Origin: a bacterium
GTDB taxonomy: Bacteria; JACRDZ01; JAQUKH01
Length of the DNA: 64,000 nt
Reading direction: 5' to 3'
NCBI GenBank assembly: GCA_028719205.1
Contig: JAQUKH010000008.1
Span: 23,000 to 86,999 of the forward strand
The translations under genes and the position numbers were made by a program. Of the stretch, positions 24,907 through 34,172 are shown in pieces (position 1 is the first letter of the stretch; every line of letters starts with the position of its first letter). Below the pieces are notes generated by a model. It saw only the letters and a program-made list of their open reading frames with translations. It made no database searches and was not told the DNA's origin.

Positions 24907-26211
24907 TTATCTGTTAAAGGTATGTACCACACCTACAATGATCGCGATCTCAGAGAAGAATCTAACTGTTTCTCTCCAGAAATGGGTCTTTTTAGGTATT
25001 ATAACAGTATCGCCTGACTCCAATGGGGGAAGGCCTGAGAACTCACTTTTATCTAAATTTTCAGTCAAATCTAATTTCAACGTATTTGGATAATCCTTAC
25101 TATTCTTTCCTTTAATAACTTTTATTTTATTTATATATGCCTCATCCGTTACACCGCCGGCTAATTGAACTACGTTCCAGATATTCCTATTCCCTTCTAA
25201 TTGATAAGAACCGGGATGATAAACCTCACCAAGCACATAAACTAAATTAGCTTTAGACTCCACCTCCGGACGAAGCAATCCTTCATAAATATAAGTTGGA
25301 ACAATAATAGTATCACCGGCTTTAACGATAGGATTTCCTGATAAATCCCCATTATTTATGTAATTATTTATAGAATAAGTATTTACTACAGGTAAATCAC
25401 CTTTATATGAAATTATTGTTATTTTTTTTAAGTCAGCATAAGGAGTAAACCCGCCTGCTTTGGAAACGGCTTCAATTAATTCAATTGAATCTTCCAAAGG
25501 ATATACACCGGGTCCCCTTATTTCCCCGACAATATTTATATTTTTATGCCTTGTTTCTCCGCGTTTTCTTTCTTCTATCAATTTACCTTCTTCACCCAAA
25601 CGCGGGACATAAACAGTATCACCTGCTTTTAAAATCGGAAGCAGGCTGATATCCCCTGTTTGTAAATATTTATCCACATCTACCAGTATAACCTCTGATT
25701 TTTCCGCCCCTCCCCGTAAAATCCTGACACCCCTAAGAGAGGCATCCGCGGCACCTCCGCCGGCCTGTGTAATTACCTCTAAAATATTCGGCATCACCGC
25801 AAAAGAATATTGGCCCGGTTTCAGCACCTGTCCTAAAACAAAAACTCTGTTCCCCTTATAACCCTGAAGGTTCACTTCAACCTTAATAACATCTTTTAAG
25901 TATTTTGAAAGTTGCTGAACTAATAATTTTTCCAACTGATCCACTGTCAATCCTGAAACTTCGATCTTTTCAATTACAGGCGGGAATATAATATTACCTT
26001 CAGGTGAAACAGTGACTATTTTTTCCAGCTCAGGATAACCCCACACCGAAATTCTAATTACATCTTCCGTCCGCAGATTATATTCCTTGACAACAGCGGT
26101 AGTTTCCGGAGTTTTATCTACCGCGGAAACTTTAATATCTTCCGCCCTTACCATCGGGAATGGAATAATCATACTGATTATCAATAAATAACAAATGAAT
26201 TTTTTAAACAT
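24907..26211 (-). CDS. SLBB-domain polysaccharide export protein (Wza-like)
   Basis: A 434-residue secreted protein. After the signal peptide a polysaccharide export (Poly_export) domain at about 45-130 (YNLRTEDVIRISVWGYPEL, VSPEGNIIFPP) is followed by three SLBB domains: VFVLGQVLKPGQY, NIVGEIRGPGVYPLEDS and VYVLGEVYHPGSYQLEG, each ending in GDTVYVPR-like strands. The C-terminus (about 410-430) is a hydrophobic/amphipathic helix, as in outer-membrane Wza channels. A GTG at 26220 is an alternative start. No polymerase or glycosyltransferase genes are nearby, so it may act with a distant cluster. Confidence 0.88.
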   Translation of the reverse strand: MFKKFICYLLIISMIIPFPMVRAEDIKVSAVDKTPETTAVVKEYNLRTEDVIRISVWGYPELEKIVTVSPEGNIIFPPVIEKIEVSGLTVDQLEKLLVQQLSKYLKDVIKVEVNLQGYKGNRVFVLGQVLKPGQYSFAVMPNILEVITQAGGGAADASLRGVRILRGGAEKSEVILVDVDKYLQTGDISLLPILKAGDTVYVPRLGEEGKLIEERKRGETRHKNINIVGEIRGPGVYPLEDSIELIEAVSKAGGFTPYADLKKITIISYKGDLPVVNTYSINNYINNGDLSGNPIVKAGDTIIVPTYIYEGLLRPEVESKANLVYVLGEVYHPGSYQLEGNRNIWNVVQLAGGVTDEAYINKIKVIKGKNSKDYPNTLKLDLTENLDKSEFSGLPPLESGDTVIIPKKTHFWRETVRFFSEIAIIVGVVHTFNR

Positions 26212-26232
26212 TTTACTCACTTTCGTATTTTT

Positions 26233-27012
26233 CTAAAACACATGTGCTACACTTATAGCACTCTTGCTATTAACAAAACCGCCTGTATCTGAAACACTTC
26301 CCACAACCGAAAGGCTTATTTTCCAATCTGTTCCCGGACGGAACTCAATTCCAGGGCCCATATAAACTAAATTATAATCCGGAGTTTTTTCTCCATTGGT
26401 TTCCATAAAAAAAGATATTTTTTTACCGGATTGATATTCAAACGCGAAATCATATTGGAAAATATTTTTATATTTATAATCCCCTGCTACCGGAAACCAT
26501 TCACCTAAATGAAAATAGAAAAAATAGTCCCCTTTCAATTGTCCGATTTCATATTTTCCCAAAAGAGAGCAAAGTAGATCCGTCTCTTTTCCTCCCAAAC
26601 CCTTTTTTGATTCCCCTGTCTTTACTTTGCCCCCCAACTGCAAGGCTATATCCAGGTTCCGGTCAGCAAGCAAATCACCCTGATTTGAAAAAATCCTGTA
26701 CTTCAAAAATAATTGGCTATCACCTGATCCGCTTTGTTTATTTGTCCCGCCGGAAGTATACGGAAAAGACAGATCCAATTCCGTATCTTTATTAATACCA
26801 TAATACATATCAGCGGCGATATCCGAACGCCATGTAACATCTCCCAACCCAAAATTATTCTCCCTGGCATAAATTTCCTTTAAACTAAGCTGTAGCTTGT
26901 CAGCAGGAAGAAAACGGAAAGATGGTGTATAAAATGGGTTGGCATAAACCACTTTATCTACTTTTACTAAAAATAATACCGCTAAACTTATTAAAAAAAA
27001 AATCTTTTTCAT
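26233..27012 (-). CDS. Outer-membrane beta-barrel protein, 'transporter' family-like
   Basis: A 259-residue protein: signal peptide from MKKIFFLISLAVLF, then alternating beta-strand pattern with SYP-like blocks (DTELDLSFPYTSGG, QLFLKYRIFS, LALQLGG-like and GPGIEFRPGTDWKISLSVVG; short pieces quoted) and a C-terminal strand ending in Phe (SAISVAHVF), as required for barrel insertion. It resembles the phenol-degradation MetA-like putative transporter family. The start at 27012 gives the signal peptide; an upstream start would overlap the FN3 gene. Substrate unknown. Confidence 0.72.
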   Translation of the reverse strand: MKKIFFLISLAVLFLVKVDKVVYANPFYTPSFRFLPADKLQLSLKEIYARENNFGLGDVTWRSDIAADMYYGINKDTELDLSFPYTSGGTNKQSGSGDSQLFLKYRIFSNQGDLLADRNLDIALQLGGKVKTGESKKGLGGKETDLLCSLLGKYEIGQLKGDYFFYFHLGEWFPVAGDYKYKNIFQYDFAFEYQSGKKISFFMETNGEKTPDYNLVYMGPGIEFRPGTDWKISLSVVGSVSDTGGFVNSKSAISVAHVF

Positions 27013-27034
27013 CAGGTTTATTACTATTTTTATT

Positions 27035-27718
27035 TTACTGCGCTCTAATAACTGCCTCGGTGCCTTTATCGCTTTCATTATCAGAATCATCTACCGCTGA
27101 TATCCTGAAGATATAATAAGTGGTAGTATCCAGTCCTTCAATGACACAAGTAGTTTCAGGGGGCTGGCCAATTTTTTCTCTTACTACATCATAACTGGCT
27201 CCGCCATTAGTTGACCTGTAAACATTATATTTAGCTAAATCCGGTTCAATATTTGCCGACCAGCTTAAATTAATCTTTCCGGCAACTACCACCAAAGCAG
27301 TAATGCCGGCAGGTATTGCAGGTGCAACATTGTCACCCTTAGCTTTACAAATAACTTCATCGCTATATTCACTCTCATTATTGGAATTATCCAAAGCTGT
27401 AATTTTAAAAAAATAATTATTGCCCGGAATAAGTTTCGTAACGGTATAATTATTTGCCGATTGGCTTGCTATAAAATCTAATTTTCCCCCGCCCTGGCCG
27501 CCCCCATAAATGTTATAACCTAAAATATCATTTTCAGTATTAGCCGTCCAGCTTAAATTAATTTCGCCTTTTGTAGAACCGGTCAATGCTGTAAGCCCGG
27601 TTGGTTTTAAAGGCGCTTCAATATTTGACTGCGCAATCCCGCTTTCATCTTTTTTAGCGCAGCCGAAAAAAACCAAAAAAATAAATAAAATTACAGTAAA
27701 ATTTTTAATTAATTTCAT
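27035..27718 (-). CDS. Lipoprotein with two fibronectin type III domains
   Basis: A 227-residue lipoprotein (FFGC lipobox near residue 20). Two FN3 domains of about 90 residues follow (residues 38-130 and 133-227), each with the typical INLSWTANTENDI / INLSWSANIEPDL strand, a YNIY / YNVYR block and a Y-x-F-x-I/V-T-A-x-D strand. FN3 domains usually mediate protein or carbohydrate contact at the cell surface. It has its own promoter and heads a small operon with the barrel and SLBB genes. Confidence 0.85.
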   Translation of the reverse strand: MKLIKNFTVILFIFLVFFGCAKKDESGIAQSNIEAPLKPTGLTALTGSTKGEINLSWTANTENDILGYNIYGGGQGGGKLDFIASQSANNYTVTKLIPGNNYFFKITALDNSNNESEYSDEVICKAKGDNVAPAIPAGITALVVVAGKINLSWSANIEPDLAKYNVYRSTNGGASYDVVREKIGQPPETTCVIEGLDTTTYYIFRISAVDDSDNESDKGTEAVIRAQ

Positions 27719-27762
27719 TTTAACCTGCCAGCATGAACATTTTTTGTTTTACTTAAAAGCAC

Positions 27763-27791
27763 ATTATACTATTTAATTTTGTTTAAATCAA
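27763..27791 (-). promoter_or_regulatory. Promoter of the FN3 lipoprotein operon
   Basis: Minus strand TTGATT (27786-27791), 17-nt spacer, TATAAT (27763-27768). Confidence 0.65.
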
Positions 27792-27814
27792 TAAAATTTA
27801 AATCTCAAAATTTA

Positions 27815-27842
27815 TTGCATCCATATTATTTTATGATATAAT
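27815..27842 (+). promoter_or_regulatory. Promoter of the metalloprotease operon (possibly leaderless)
   Basis: TTGCAT (27815-27820), 16 nt, TATAAT (27837-27842). The start codon is at 27852, only 9 nt after the -10 box, and no Shine-Dalgarno sequence is present, so transcription may begin at or near the ATG. Confidence 0.65.
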
Positions 27843-27851
27843 TCTTCTATT

Positions 27852-30677
27852 ATGAAAAGATTATTTTATCTTTTGTTATTGATTATCATTTTGCCACTGA
27901 TAACTGTTTCAGCGAATGAAAATGTTGAAAGTGAAATACTTAAAGAATGGCGTATTTTAAATTCAAAACCACAACTTTCCCCCGGTAAAAAGATATCCGG
28001 AACTTCAAAAAACAGTGTTGAAATGAGTATGTTCCTGAACAAGGTAAATAAAAACTGGAACAAACTTTCATCTTCAACGCAAAATTTAATAAAACCAATT
28101 CTTTTAAGGCCAACAGATCTCTTATATTTAATCCCCGGCCAACAAGGTACAAACATTAATGTGGTTTATGATCCTAATTTTGGTTACGAATATTATGATA
28201 CTACCAATTTCAGGATTTATTATGCCAAAGGCGGAAAAGACGCCCCGCCAAGCCTTGATTTTGTCAAAATAATAGCCGGCGCGTTCGAATCAAGTTACGC
28301 CATTGGGGTAACAAATAAAGGTTTTACCCCTCCGCCTGATGATTTTAACTTTACAACACAAAGATCTGCCGATAATAACGGAGGCGATTCAAGATATGAT
28401 GTTTATCTTAAAGATATTGGAACTAACTTTATAGGGACTTTCGGCTGGACACAGCCTGAAGGAATCCCGAACAATCAAAGTAAGGATTATGTCAGATATA
28501 GTTTTATAGTAATGGATAATGATTATGCGACTGCCGCTACCCCATATAATGCAGACCCTCAATATGATACAACCCAAAGCCCTGAAAATTTCGCGAGGAT
28601 CACGGCTTCACATGAATTTTTTCACGCGATTCAATATAGTTATAATCAAAATGTAGACGACTGGTTCTTAGAAGCATCAGCAATATGGTTTGAAGATCAA
28701 GTATTTCCATATATTAATGATTATATCCGTTATTTAAAAGGAGATTTCAGATGGTTCTCCCTGCCTGAAATACCTTTAGACTTCGATACTACATCAAACA
28801 CTCATAAATATGGCAGCGGGATCTGGCCTATTTTTCTGGAAAAGAAATTTTCCGGAATTTTAAAAAATTTCTTTGAGGATGCCGGTGCCACCAGTGCTCC
28901 AAACGTTTTTAACATTTTAGATACCAGGCTGCGGGCTGTTCCCAATAACAGCAGTTTGTCTTCCGCTTTCTCAAAATTTACAGTTTGGAATTATTTCACA
29001 GGGAAAAATGATGATGGCGCGCATTATCCCGACGGCGCGCTTTATGACACTTTATACATTTATAATACGACATCTGATTATATGCCAGATCCCAGAGTAA
29101 CTCCAATCGGTATCAATGAAAAATTACCCGGATATCTGGGATCAAATTATCTGATTTTCACAAAGAGCGGATCCAACCTGAGAATAGTGCTTAACGGGAG
29201 TGAATTTACTCCGGTTAATTTATCATGGAACGCGTCTGTAATAATAAAATCCGGGGCAACTTATACCGAAACTACAATCGTACTTGACGCGCAAAATGCC
29301 GGAGGAATAAACATTACTTCACCATATGACACCGTAATTCTTATCCCCAGTATTTACGAAACCGCGCACGCTAAATCTGATTTAACCAGGCTGCCATATG
29401 AATATGGATTTTCCAGTGATACTGTCGCGCCTTCAATCATATCCGCTCTTGCCGCGTCTGATGTTCCGCTTGATCAAGGCTACACTATCGCGCTTAAATG
29501 GTCCGCATCTCCAGATGACACTACAGGAGGCAGTATAGATAGTTATGATATTCTTCGAAGCACATCATCCGGAACAGGATTTTCATTAGCAGCCTCTGTT
29601 ATTCCAAATGGTTCCGCTCTCTATAGTACAACAAACACCGTTCCGGCAAATAAAACTAATTATTATTATAAAATACGTGCCAGAGATAAATGGTATAATT
29701 ATAACACTGCCGGAGAGATCGAGTCTTTACCGGTTATGGCAATAGATGATAAACCGCCAGGCCCTCCCACAAATGCAAAAGCTTCTGATACGCCTCTTGA
29801 TGAAGGCGGGAGCATCAATGTAACGTGGAATAAATCAGCTGATGATGGAAATGGAGCTTTTGATGTCGCGAAATATACTATTTTCCGGGCCGCGAATCTT
29901 GCAGGGCCGTTCCAAACCGCGGGAGTCGCGAGTCAGGGAAAAACAATTTTTTACGATACTCCCGTAATTAATAATACCGATTACTGGTACTATGTCGTGG
30001 CTGAAGATGGAAATCCTAACTATTCTACTTCTAACGTAACCGACTCTGCCCAGGCAAGAGATGATTTCACGCCGCCGCCTACTGATTTCAAAGCGGTTGG
30101 TATAGATGATAGAATATCACTTAGTTGGAAAAATCCGACAGTACCGGATTTTGTAAAGGTCTTTATCAGAAGGAAAAACGAATCTCACCCCGTCAATAAA
30201 ACCGACGGCACAGGTGTCTATGAAGGAATTGATTCCACTTTGGCAGATAACAATAGTATAACCGTCGGCCAGACTTATTACTATTCAGCGATCTCTTATG
30301 ATACCGCGGGAAATGAATCCTCTCTGGATGACGGAAGCCGGGCACAGGCCGCTATCACACTTAAAGCGTTTAATTATCCCAATCCCACATTTTCAGGCCA
30401 AACCACTATCAGGTACCAGTTAGAAAACACATCCGGGATCGAAGCCACCCTTTACATCTTTGATATCGCGGGGGAACTTGTTTTAAAAATAGATAATATC
30501 TTATATAACTCCAATAATACACAACCTATTGCCGGAACGCCTGTCTATGATTACAGCTGGGACGGTAATAACGGCAAAGGGCGTCAAGTCGCAAGCGGCG
30601 TATATATCTTTATTATTGAGGCTAAAGACAGTATTTCTAAAAAAGACAGAACAGGAAAGATCGCGGTGATAAAATGA
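27852..30677 (+). CDS. MXAN_6640-like putative secreted zinc metalloprotease with FN3 and sorting domains
   Basis: A 941-residue exported protein. A signal peptide is followed by an alpha/beta region and HEFFH at residues 254-258 within TASHEFFHAIQ, with WFLEASAIWFED about 15 residues later, the zincin arrangement of MXAN_6640-family putative metalloproteases. About 520-820 are three FN3-like domains (repeated LPLDQGYTIALKWSAS-type strands and YYYKIRA / YWYYVVAEDG). The last 100 residues (FNYPNP, IFDIAGELV, YSWDGNNGKG, VASGVYIFIIEAK) are a FlgD-Ig/T9SS-type C-terminal sorting domain. The PorV-like gene overlaps its stop (ATGA), suggesting it is the cargo's export partner. Confidence 0.87.
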   Translation: MKRLFYLLLLIIILPLITVSANENVESEILKEWRILNSKPQLSPGKKISGTSKNSVEMSMFLNKVNKNWNKLSSSTQNLIKPILLRPTDLLYLIPGQQGTNINVVYDPNFGYEYYDTTNFRIYYAKGGKDAPPSLDFVKIIAGAFESSYAIGVTNKGFTPPPDDFNFTTQRSADNNGGDSRYDVYLKDIGTNFIGTFGWTQPEGIPNNQSKDYVRYSFIVMDNDYATAATPYNADPQYDTTQSPENFARITASHEFFHAIQYSYNQNVDDWFLEASAIWFEDQVFPYINDYIRYLKGDFRWFSLPEIPLDFDTTSNTHKYGSGIWPIFLEKKFSGILKNFFEDAGATSAPNVFNILDTRLRAVPNNSSLSSAFSKFTVWNYFTGKNDDGAHYPDGALYDTLYIYNTTSDYMPDPRVTPIGINEKLPGYLGSNYLIFTKSGSNLRIVLNGSEFTPVNLSWNASVIIKSGATYTETTIVLDAQNAGGINITSPYDTVILIPSIYETAHAKSDLTRLPYEYGFSSDTVAPSIISALAASDVPLDQGYTIALKWSASPDDTTGGSIDSYDILRSTSSGTGFSLAASVIPNGSALYSTTNTVPANKTNYYYKIRARDKWYNYNTAGEIESLPVMAIDDKPPGPPTNAKASDTPLDEGGSINVTWNKSADDGNGAFDVAKYTIFRAANLAGPFQTAGVASQGKTIFYDTPVINNTDYWYYVVAEDGNPNYSTSNVTDSAQARDDFTPPPTDFKAVGIDDRISLSWKNPTVPDFVKVFIRRKNESHPVNKTDGTGVYEGIDSTLADNNSITVGQTYYYSAISYDTAGNESSLDDGSRAQAAITLKAFNYPNPTFSGQTTIRYQLENTSGIEATLYIFDIAGELVLKIDNILYNSNNTQPIAGTPVYDYSWDGNNGKGRQVASGVYIFIIEAKDSISKKDRTGKIAVIK

Positions 30678-31627
30678 AGTTGCAAGTTACAAGTCACAAG
30701 TCACAAGTTAAAACTTTATTAACTATTATCTTAATTTATTTTTTTATAACAGTTTACCAGGTTTTTGCCGGATCGCAAGATGCGGGAGATGCCGCCGCTT
30801 TTTTAAAAAGCGGGCAAAGTGTCCGGGCGCTTGGCATGGGAAAGGCTTTTACAGCTATCGCGGACGACGCAAGCGCGTCATACTGGAATCCCGCGGGGCT
30901 TGCGCAGCTTAACAAAAATGAATTTATGTTCATGTACAGTAAACCTTTCAGCCTGGTCTCAGGGATCCAAAATGAAAATATTGCTTTCGCGTTGCCATTT
31001 AGTTTTGATTACAATTATGAAAATTTAAAAGCCGCTGTCGGATTTAACATAATTTATTCCGCGGTAGACGGGATCAAAGGTTACACTGAACAGGCCCTGC
31101 CGACAGGCGAAGAATTTTCCAACCGGGATATGGCATACCTTCTATCCTGCGGTGTTAACGGATTAATACAGAATACTGACCTGGGAATAACTTTCAAAAT
31201 AATATCTCAAAAAATATATACTTATTCCGATTATGGTTTCGGAGCTGATATTGGTTCTCTCTATCACTGGCAAAATTTCAGGTTTGGATTGGTGCTTCAG
31301 GACGTGCTCCAGGCAAAAATAAAGCTTAAAGACACATCGGATATCATCCCTGTTAAACTTAAAACAGGTATAGCTTATTCGATCCCGGATATATTCACTG
31401 TTTCTATGGGATTAGACCTGATCAGGAACCGGGATCTGAAGGAACATTTTGGGATAGAATATACAATAGCTAAATTAGTTTCCCTGAGAGGTGGATATAC
31501 AACCGACACAAACGAAATAACCGCCGGACTTGGATTTAAGAAAGAGGCTTATGAGATCAATTATGCCTTTGCCCGCCATGAAGAACTGGAAAACAGCCAC
31601 CGGGTCTCACTCAGCATAAGATTTTGA
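30674..31627 (+). CDS. PorV/PorQ family outer-membrane protein
   Basis: A 317-residue outer-membrane barrel. GQSVRALGMGKAFTAIADD, ASASYWNPAGLAQL and a C-terminal aromatic strand (HRVSLSIRF) are diagnostic of the PorV/PorQ (UPF0164) family, in which PorV shuttles type IX secretion cargo on the outer membrane. The first 14 residues (KLQVTSHKSQVK) come from a 7-nt repeat array preceding the signal peptide (TLLTIILIYFFITVY). No other T9SS genes (sprA, gldKLMN) are visible here. It is translationally coupled to the protease gene. Confidence 0.9.
   Translation: MKLQVTSHKSQVKTLLTIILIYFFITVYQVFAGSQDAGDAAAFLKSGQSVRALGMGKAFTAIADDASASYWNPAGLAQLNKNEFMFMYSKPFSLVSGIQNENIAFALPFSFDYNYENLKAAVGFNIIYSAVDGIKGYTEQALPTGEEFSNRDMAYLLSCGVNGLIQNTDLGITFKIISQKIYTYSDYGFGADIGSLYHWQNFRFGLVLQDVLQAKIKLKDTSDIIPVKLKTGIAYSIPDIFTVSMGLDLIRNRDLKEHFGIEYTIAKLVSLRGGYTTDTNEITAGLGFKKEAYEINYAFARHEELENSHRVSLSIRF
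30677..30715. repeat. 7-nt repeat array in the PorV signal peptide region
   Basis: aagttgc, aagttac, aagtcac, aagtcac, aagttaa, aact in phase. It encodes the extra N-terminal residues of the PorV-like protein. Confidence 0.8.
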
Positions 31628-31628
31628 T

Positions 31629-32975
31629 ATGAAATTAAATATTGGATTGATAAATCTGGGATGTCCGAAAAATCTGGTTGACGCTGAAACCCTATTGGGT
31701 TTTATCTCTTTAGAAAAATTTACAATAACCGACATATCCAATGCTCAAATAGCAATAGTAAATACCTGCTGTTTTATAAAAGAAGCTACAAAAGAATCAT
31801 TGGAAACTATTCTAAAACTATATCAATTAAAAAAAACAGGCCGCATAAAACTGATTTTGGTAACAGGCTGCCTTCCGCAGCGATATAAAAAAGACGCTTT
31901 TTCTGAATTAAAAGAAGCAGACGCTTTTATTGGGCCGGGGAAATATTCTGAAATAAACGATATTATTGAGAGTTGTTTAGATTCAAAAAGAGAGATCAGG
32001 ATAACCAGCCATCCGGATTACAATATTTCATACCGCCCTGTTTCCCTGACACCAAAGCATTATACATATTTAAAAATTTCAGACGGATGCTCAAATAAAT
32101 GCCATTACTGTTCCATTCCTTCAATACGCGGCCCGTATCGAAGCAAGCCATGGAAGGATTTAAAAAATGAATTAAATTTTTTATCTAAAAATAAAAATTT
32201 AAAAGAACTGAATATTATAGGGCAGGATATCACCGCGTATGGAAATGACCTGAAAACCGGCATGGATCTTCCGTATTTGTTAAAAAATATTATTAAGGAA
32301 ACGTCTGTTCCCTGGATCCGGCTGCTTTACACTCACCCCAAACATTTTAAAGAAGAACTTCTGGACCTGATAAATTCTGAAAGACGCGTCTTAAGATATA
32401 TTGACCTGCCGCTTCAGCATATCAATGACAGGATACTTACAAAAATGAACCGCGGAGTTACGAGAAATGAAATTTCAAACCTGCTTGATAAAATAAGGGA
32501 TAAAACACCTCAAGTTGCCGTAAGAACAACCTTTATCGTAGGATTTCCTACAGAAACCGACAAAGAATTTGAAGAACTTTTGGATTTTGTTAAGCTGCAG
32601 AAATTCGACCGCCTGGGCGCGTTTAAATATTCCCCTGAAGAAGGAACAAAGGCCTTTTCTTTCAAACCCCGCGTTTCCGAGTCCATTCAGGAAGAAAGAT
32701 ACCATGAACTTATGAGTGCCCAAAAAACAATTTCATTGGAAAAAAATAAAAAACTGATCGGGCAAAAAATAAATGTCTTGATAGACGGAGCCTCAACTAA
32801 AAAAAATTATTCTTTTTACGGGCGTTCTGGATCCGACGCCCCGGAGATAGATAATACGGTCTGGATCAAAAAAAATAAAATGAAAAATGAAAATAAGATA
32901 AAAATAGGAAATTTCTACACAATAAAAATTACACAGGCAAAACATTACGATCTTGTAGGAGAAATAGTCAGCTGA
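31629..32975 (+). CDS. rimO: Ribosomal protein uS12 methylthiotransferase
   Basis: A 448-residue radical SAM methylthiotransferase that modifies the conserved Asp of ribosomal protein S12. The N-terminal UPF0004 domain has INLGCPKNLVDAE and cluster Cys residues; the radical SAM motif is CSNKCHYCSIPSIRG; TTFIVGFPTET and a TRAM domain (IDGAS, HYDLVGEIV) follow. LGCPKNLVDAE distinguishes RimO from MiaB. It starts one base after the PorV stop. Confidence 0.95.
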   Translation: MKLNIGLINLGCPKNLVDAETLLGFISLEKFTITDISNAQIAIVNTCCFIKEATKESLETILKLYQLKKTGRIKLILVTGCLPQRYKKDAFSELKEADAFIGPGKYSEINDIIESCLDSKREIRITSHPDYNISYRPVSLTPKHYTYLKISDGCSNKCHYCSIPSIRGPYRSKPWKDLKNELNFLSKNKNLKELNIIGQDITAYGNDLKTGMDLPYLLKNIIKETSVPWIRLLYTHPKHFKEELLDLINSERRVLRYIDLPLQHINDRILTKMNRGVTRNEISNLLDKIRDKTPQVAVRTTFIVGFPTETDKEFEELLDFVKLQKFDRLGAFKYSPEEGTKAFSFKPRVSESIQEERYHELMSAQKTISLEKNKKLIGQKINVLIDGASTKKNYSFYGRSGSDAPEIDNTVWIKKNKMKNENKIKIGNFYTIKITQAKHYDLVGEIVS

Positions 32976-34153
32976 TGAAAGAACTTAACCACACAGGCCG
33001 CGGGAGAAATAAATATTTCCTTATAATCAATTTTCTTATCGCGGTCATAATAATCCTTTTTATTTATCATCTCTATCTTGGAGACCGGATAAATATTAAC
33101 ACGCCATACATTGGAGATTCTACCTATTCTTCCGGCCAGATAGATATTCTCCTTAAAGACGGGATTATAACTAATAATTATCAGACAGTATTCGAGACAT
33201 TCGCGAAATCTTTAAGCCCCGTTATAGAAATAAAGAACAAAGGCGATTCCAATAAAAATATAATCCTGGTCGTTAAAAATATAGATGTGGAAAATTCCGG
33301 AACTGAAATTACAGGTAAAGCGGAAATAAAAAAACTGAAAAACAGCCTTCTTTTCAAACTTGAATTGGACAAGAACTCCGTATCTAAAATAAAAGTCTTT
33401 CCCAAAAATGAAAATGATAAATTTGTTTTCGCGGTAATAGGCGACACTCGCGGCAGTGAAAGCCCTTTCACGAACAAGCGTGGAAGTTATTTCATTTACA
33501 GGCAATTTGAAAAAGAGATCAATGAAATTAAGCCTGCCTTTTGGATCAATCTCGGGGATATGGTCAATTCAGGACAACCATATCAATACCGCCGCTTTAA
33601 GGAACAAATAAAAAATATCCCTTTTCCGTTCTTTCCTGTTATAGGGAATCATGAATTTGTAAATCCCATCGGCGAGAAATATTTTAAAGCCTTGTTCGGA
33701 AATACCAACTACAGTTTTAATTACGGCAATTACCATTTTATTATCATTGATAATTCCAAAGGTGATTTTTCAAAAGAAAATTTTGACTGGCTGGAAAAAG
33801 ATATAAATGAAAATTTAAAGAAATATATAATTGTATTCGCGCATATGCCGGTCTTTGACCCTCGTCCGGGCAAAGATTACGCGATGAAAAACAAAGATAA
33901 CGCTTGGCACCTCGAGGAAATATTCATAAAGAATAAAATAAAATACGTATTCGCGGGCCACCTTCACGGATTTGCCTATGCTAAAAGAAAAGGCGTGGAA
34001 TATTATATTTCAGCCGGCGGCGGGGCAAAACTGGAAACTAAAAATGATTTTTATAATTACCTTCTGGTAAAAGCTGACGGAAAAAAACTGGAAGTGGAAA
34101 TCCGCAAACTGAACCCGCCTTTTATTTTAAGCGGGTTTAAGCGGTATTATTAA
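32975..34153 (+). CDS. Secreted/membrane calcineurin-like metallophosphoesterase
   Basis: A 392-residue protein with one N-terminal membrane segment (about 15-37). The metallophosphoesterase domain (from about 150) shows GDTRGS (D-x-R variant of D-x-H), NLGDMVNSG, GNHEF, AHMPVFD and GHLHGFAYAK, the five metal-binding motifs. It likely acts in the periplasm; the substrate is unknown. It shares one base with the rimO stop (TGATG overlap) and is last in the operon. Confidence 0.88.
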   Translation: MKELNHTGRGRNKYFLIINFLIAVIIILFIYHLYLGDRININTPYIGDSTYSSGQIDILLKDGIITNNYQTVFETFAKSLSPVIEIKNKGDSNKNIILVVKNIDVENSGTEITGKAEIKKLKNSLLFKLELDKNSVSKIKVFPKNENDKFVFAVIGDTRGSESPFTNKRGSYFIYRQFEKEINEIKPAFWINLGDMVNSGQPYQYRRFKEQIKNIPFPFFPVIGNHEFVNPIGEKYFKALFGNTNYSFNYGNYHFIIIDNSKGDFSKENFDWLEKDINENLKKYIIVFAHMPVFDPRPGKDYAMKNKDNAWHLEEIFIKNKIKYVFAGHLHGFAYAKRKGVEYYISAGGGAKLETKNDFYNYLLVKADGKKLEVEIRKLNPPFILSGFKRYY

Positions 34154-34172
34154 TTATCCCCTTAACTCAAGT

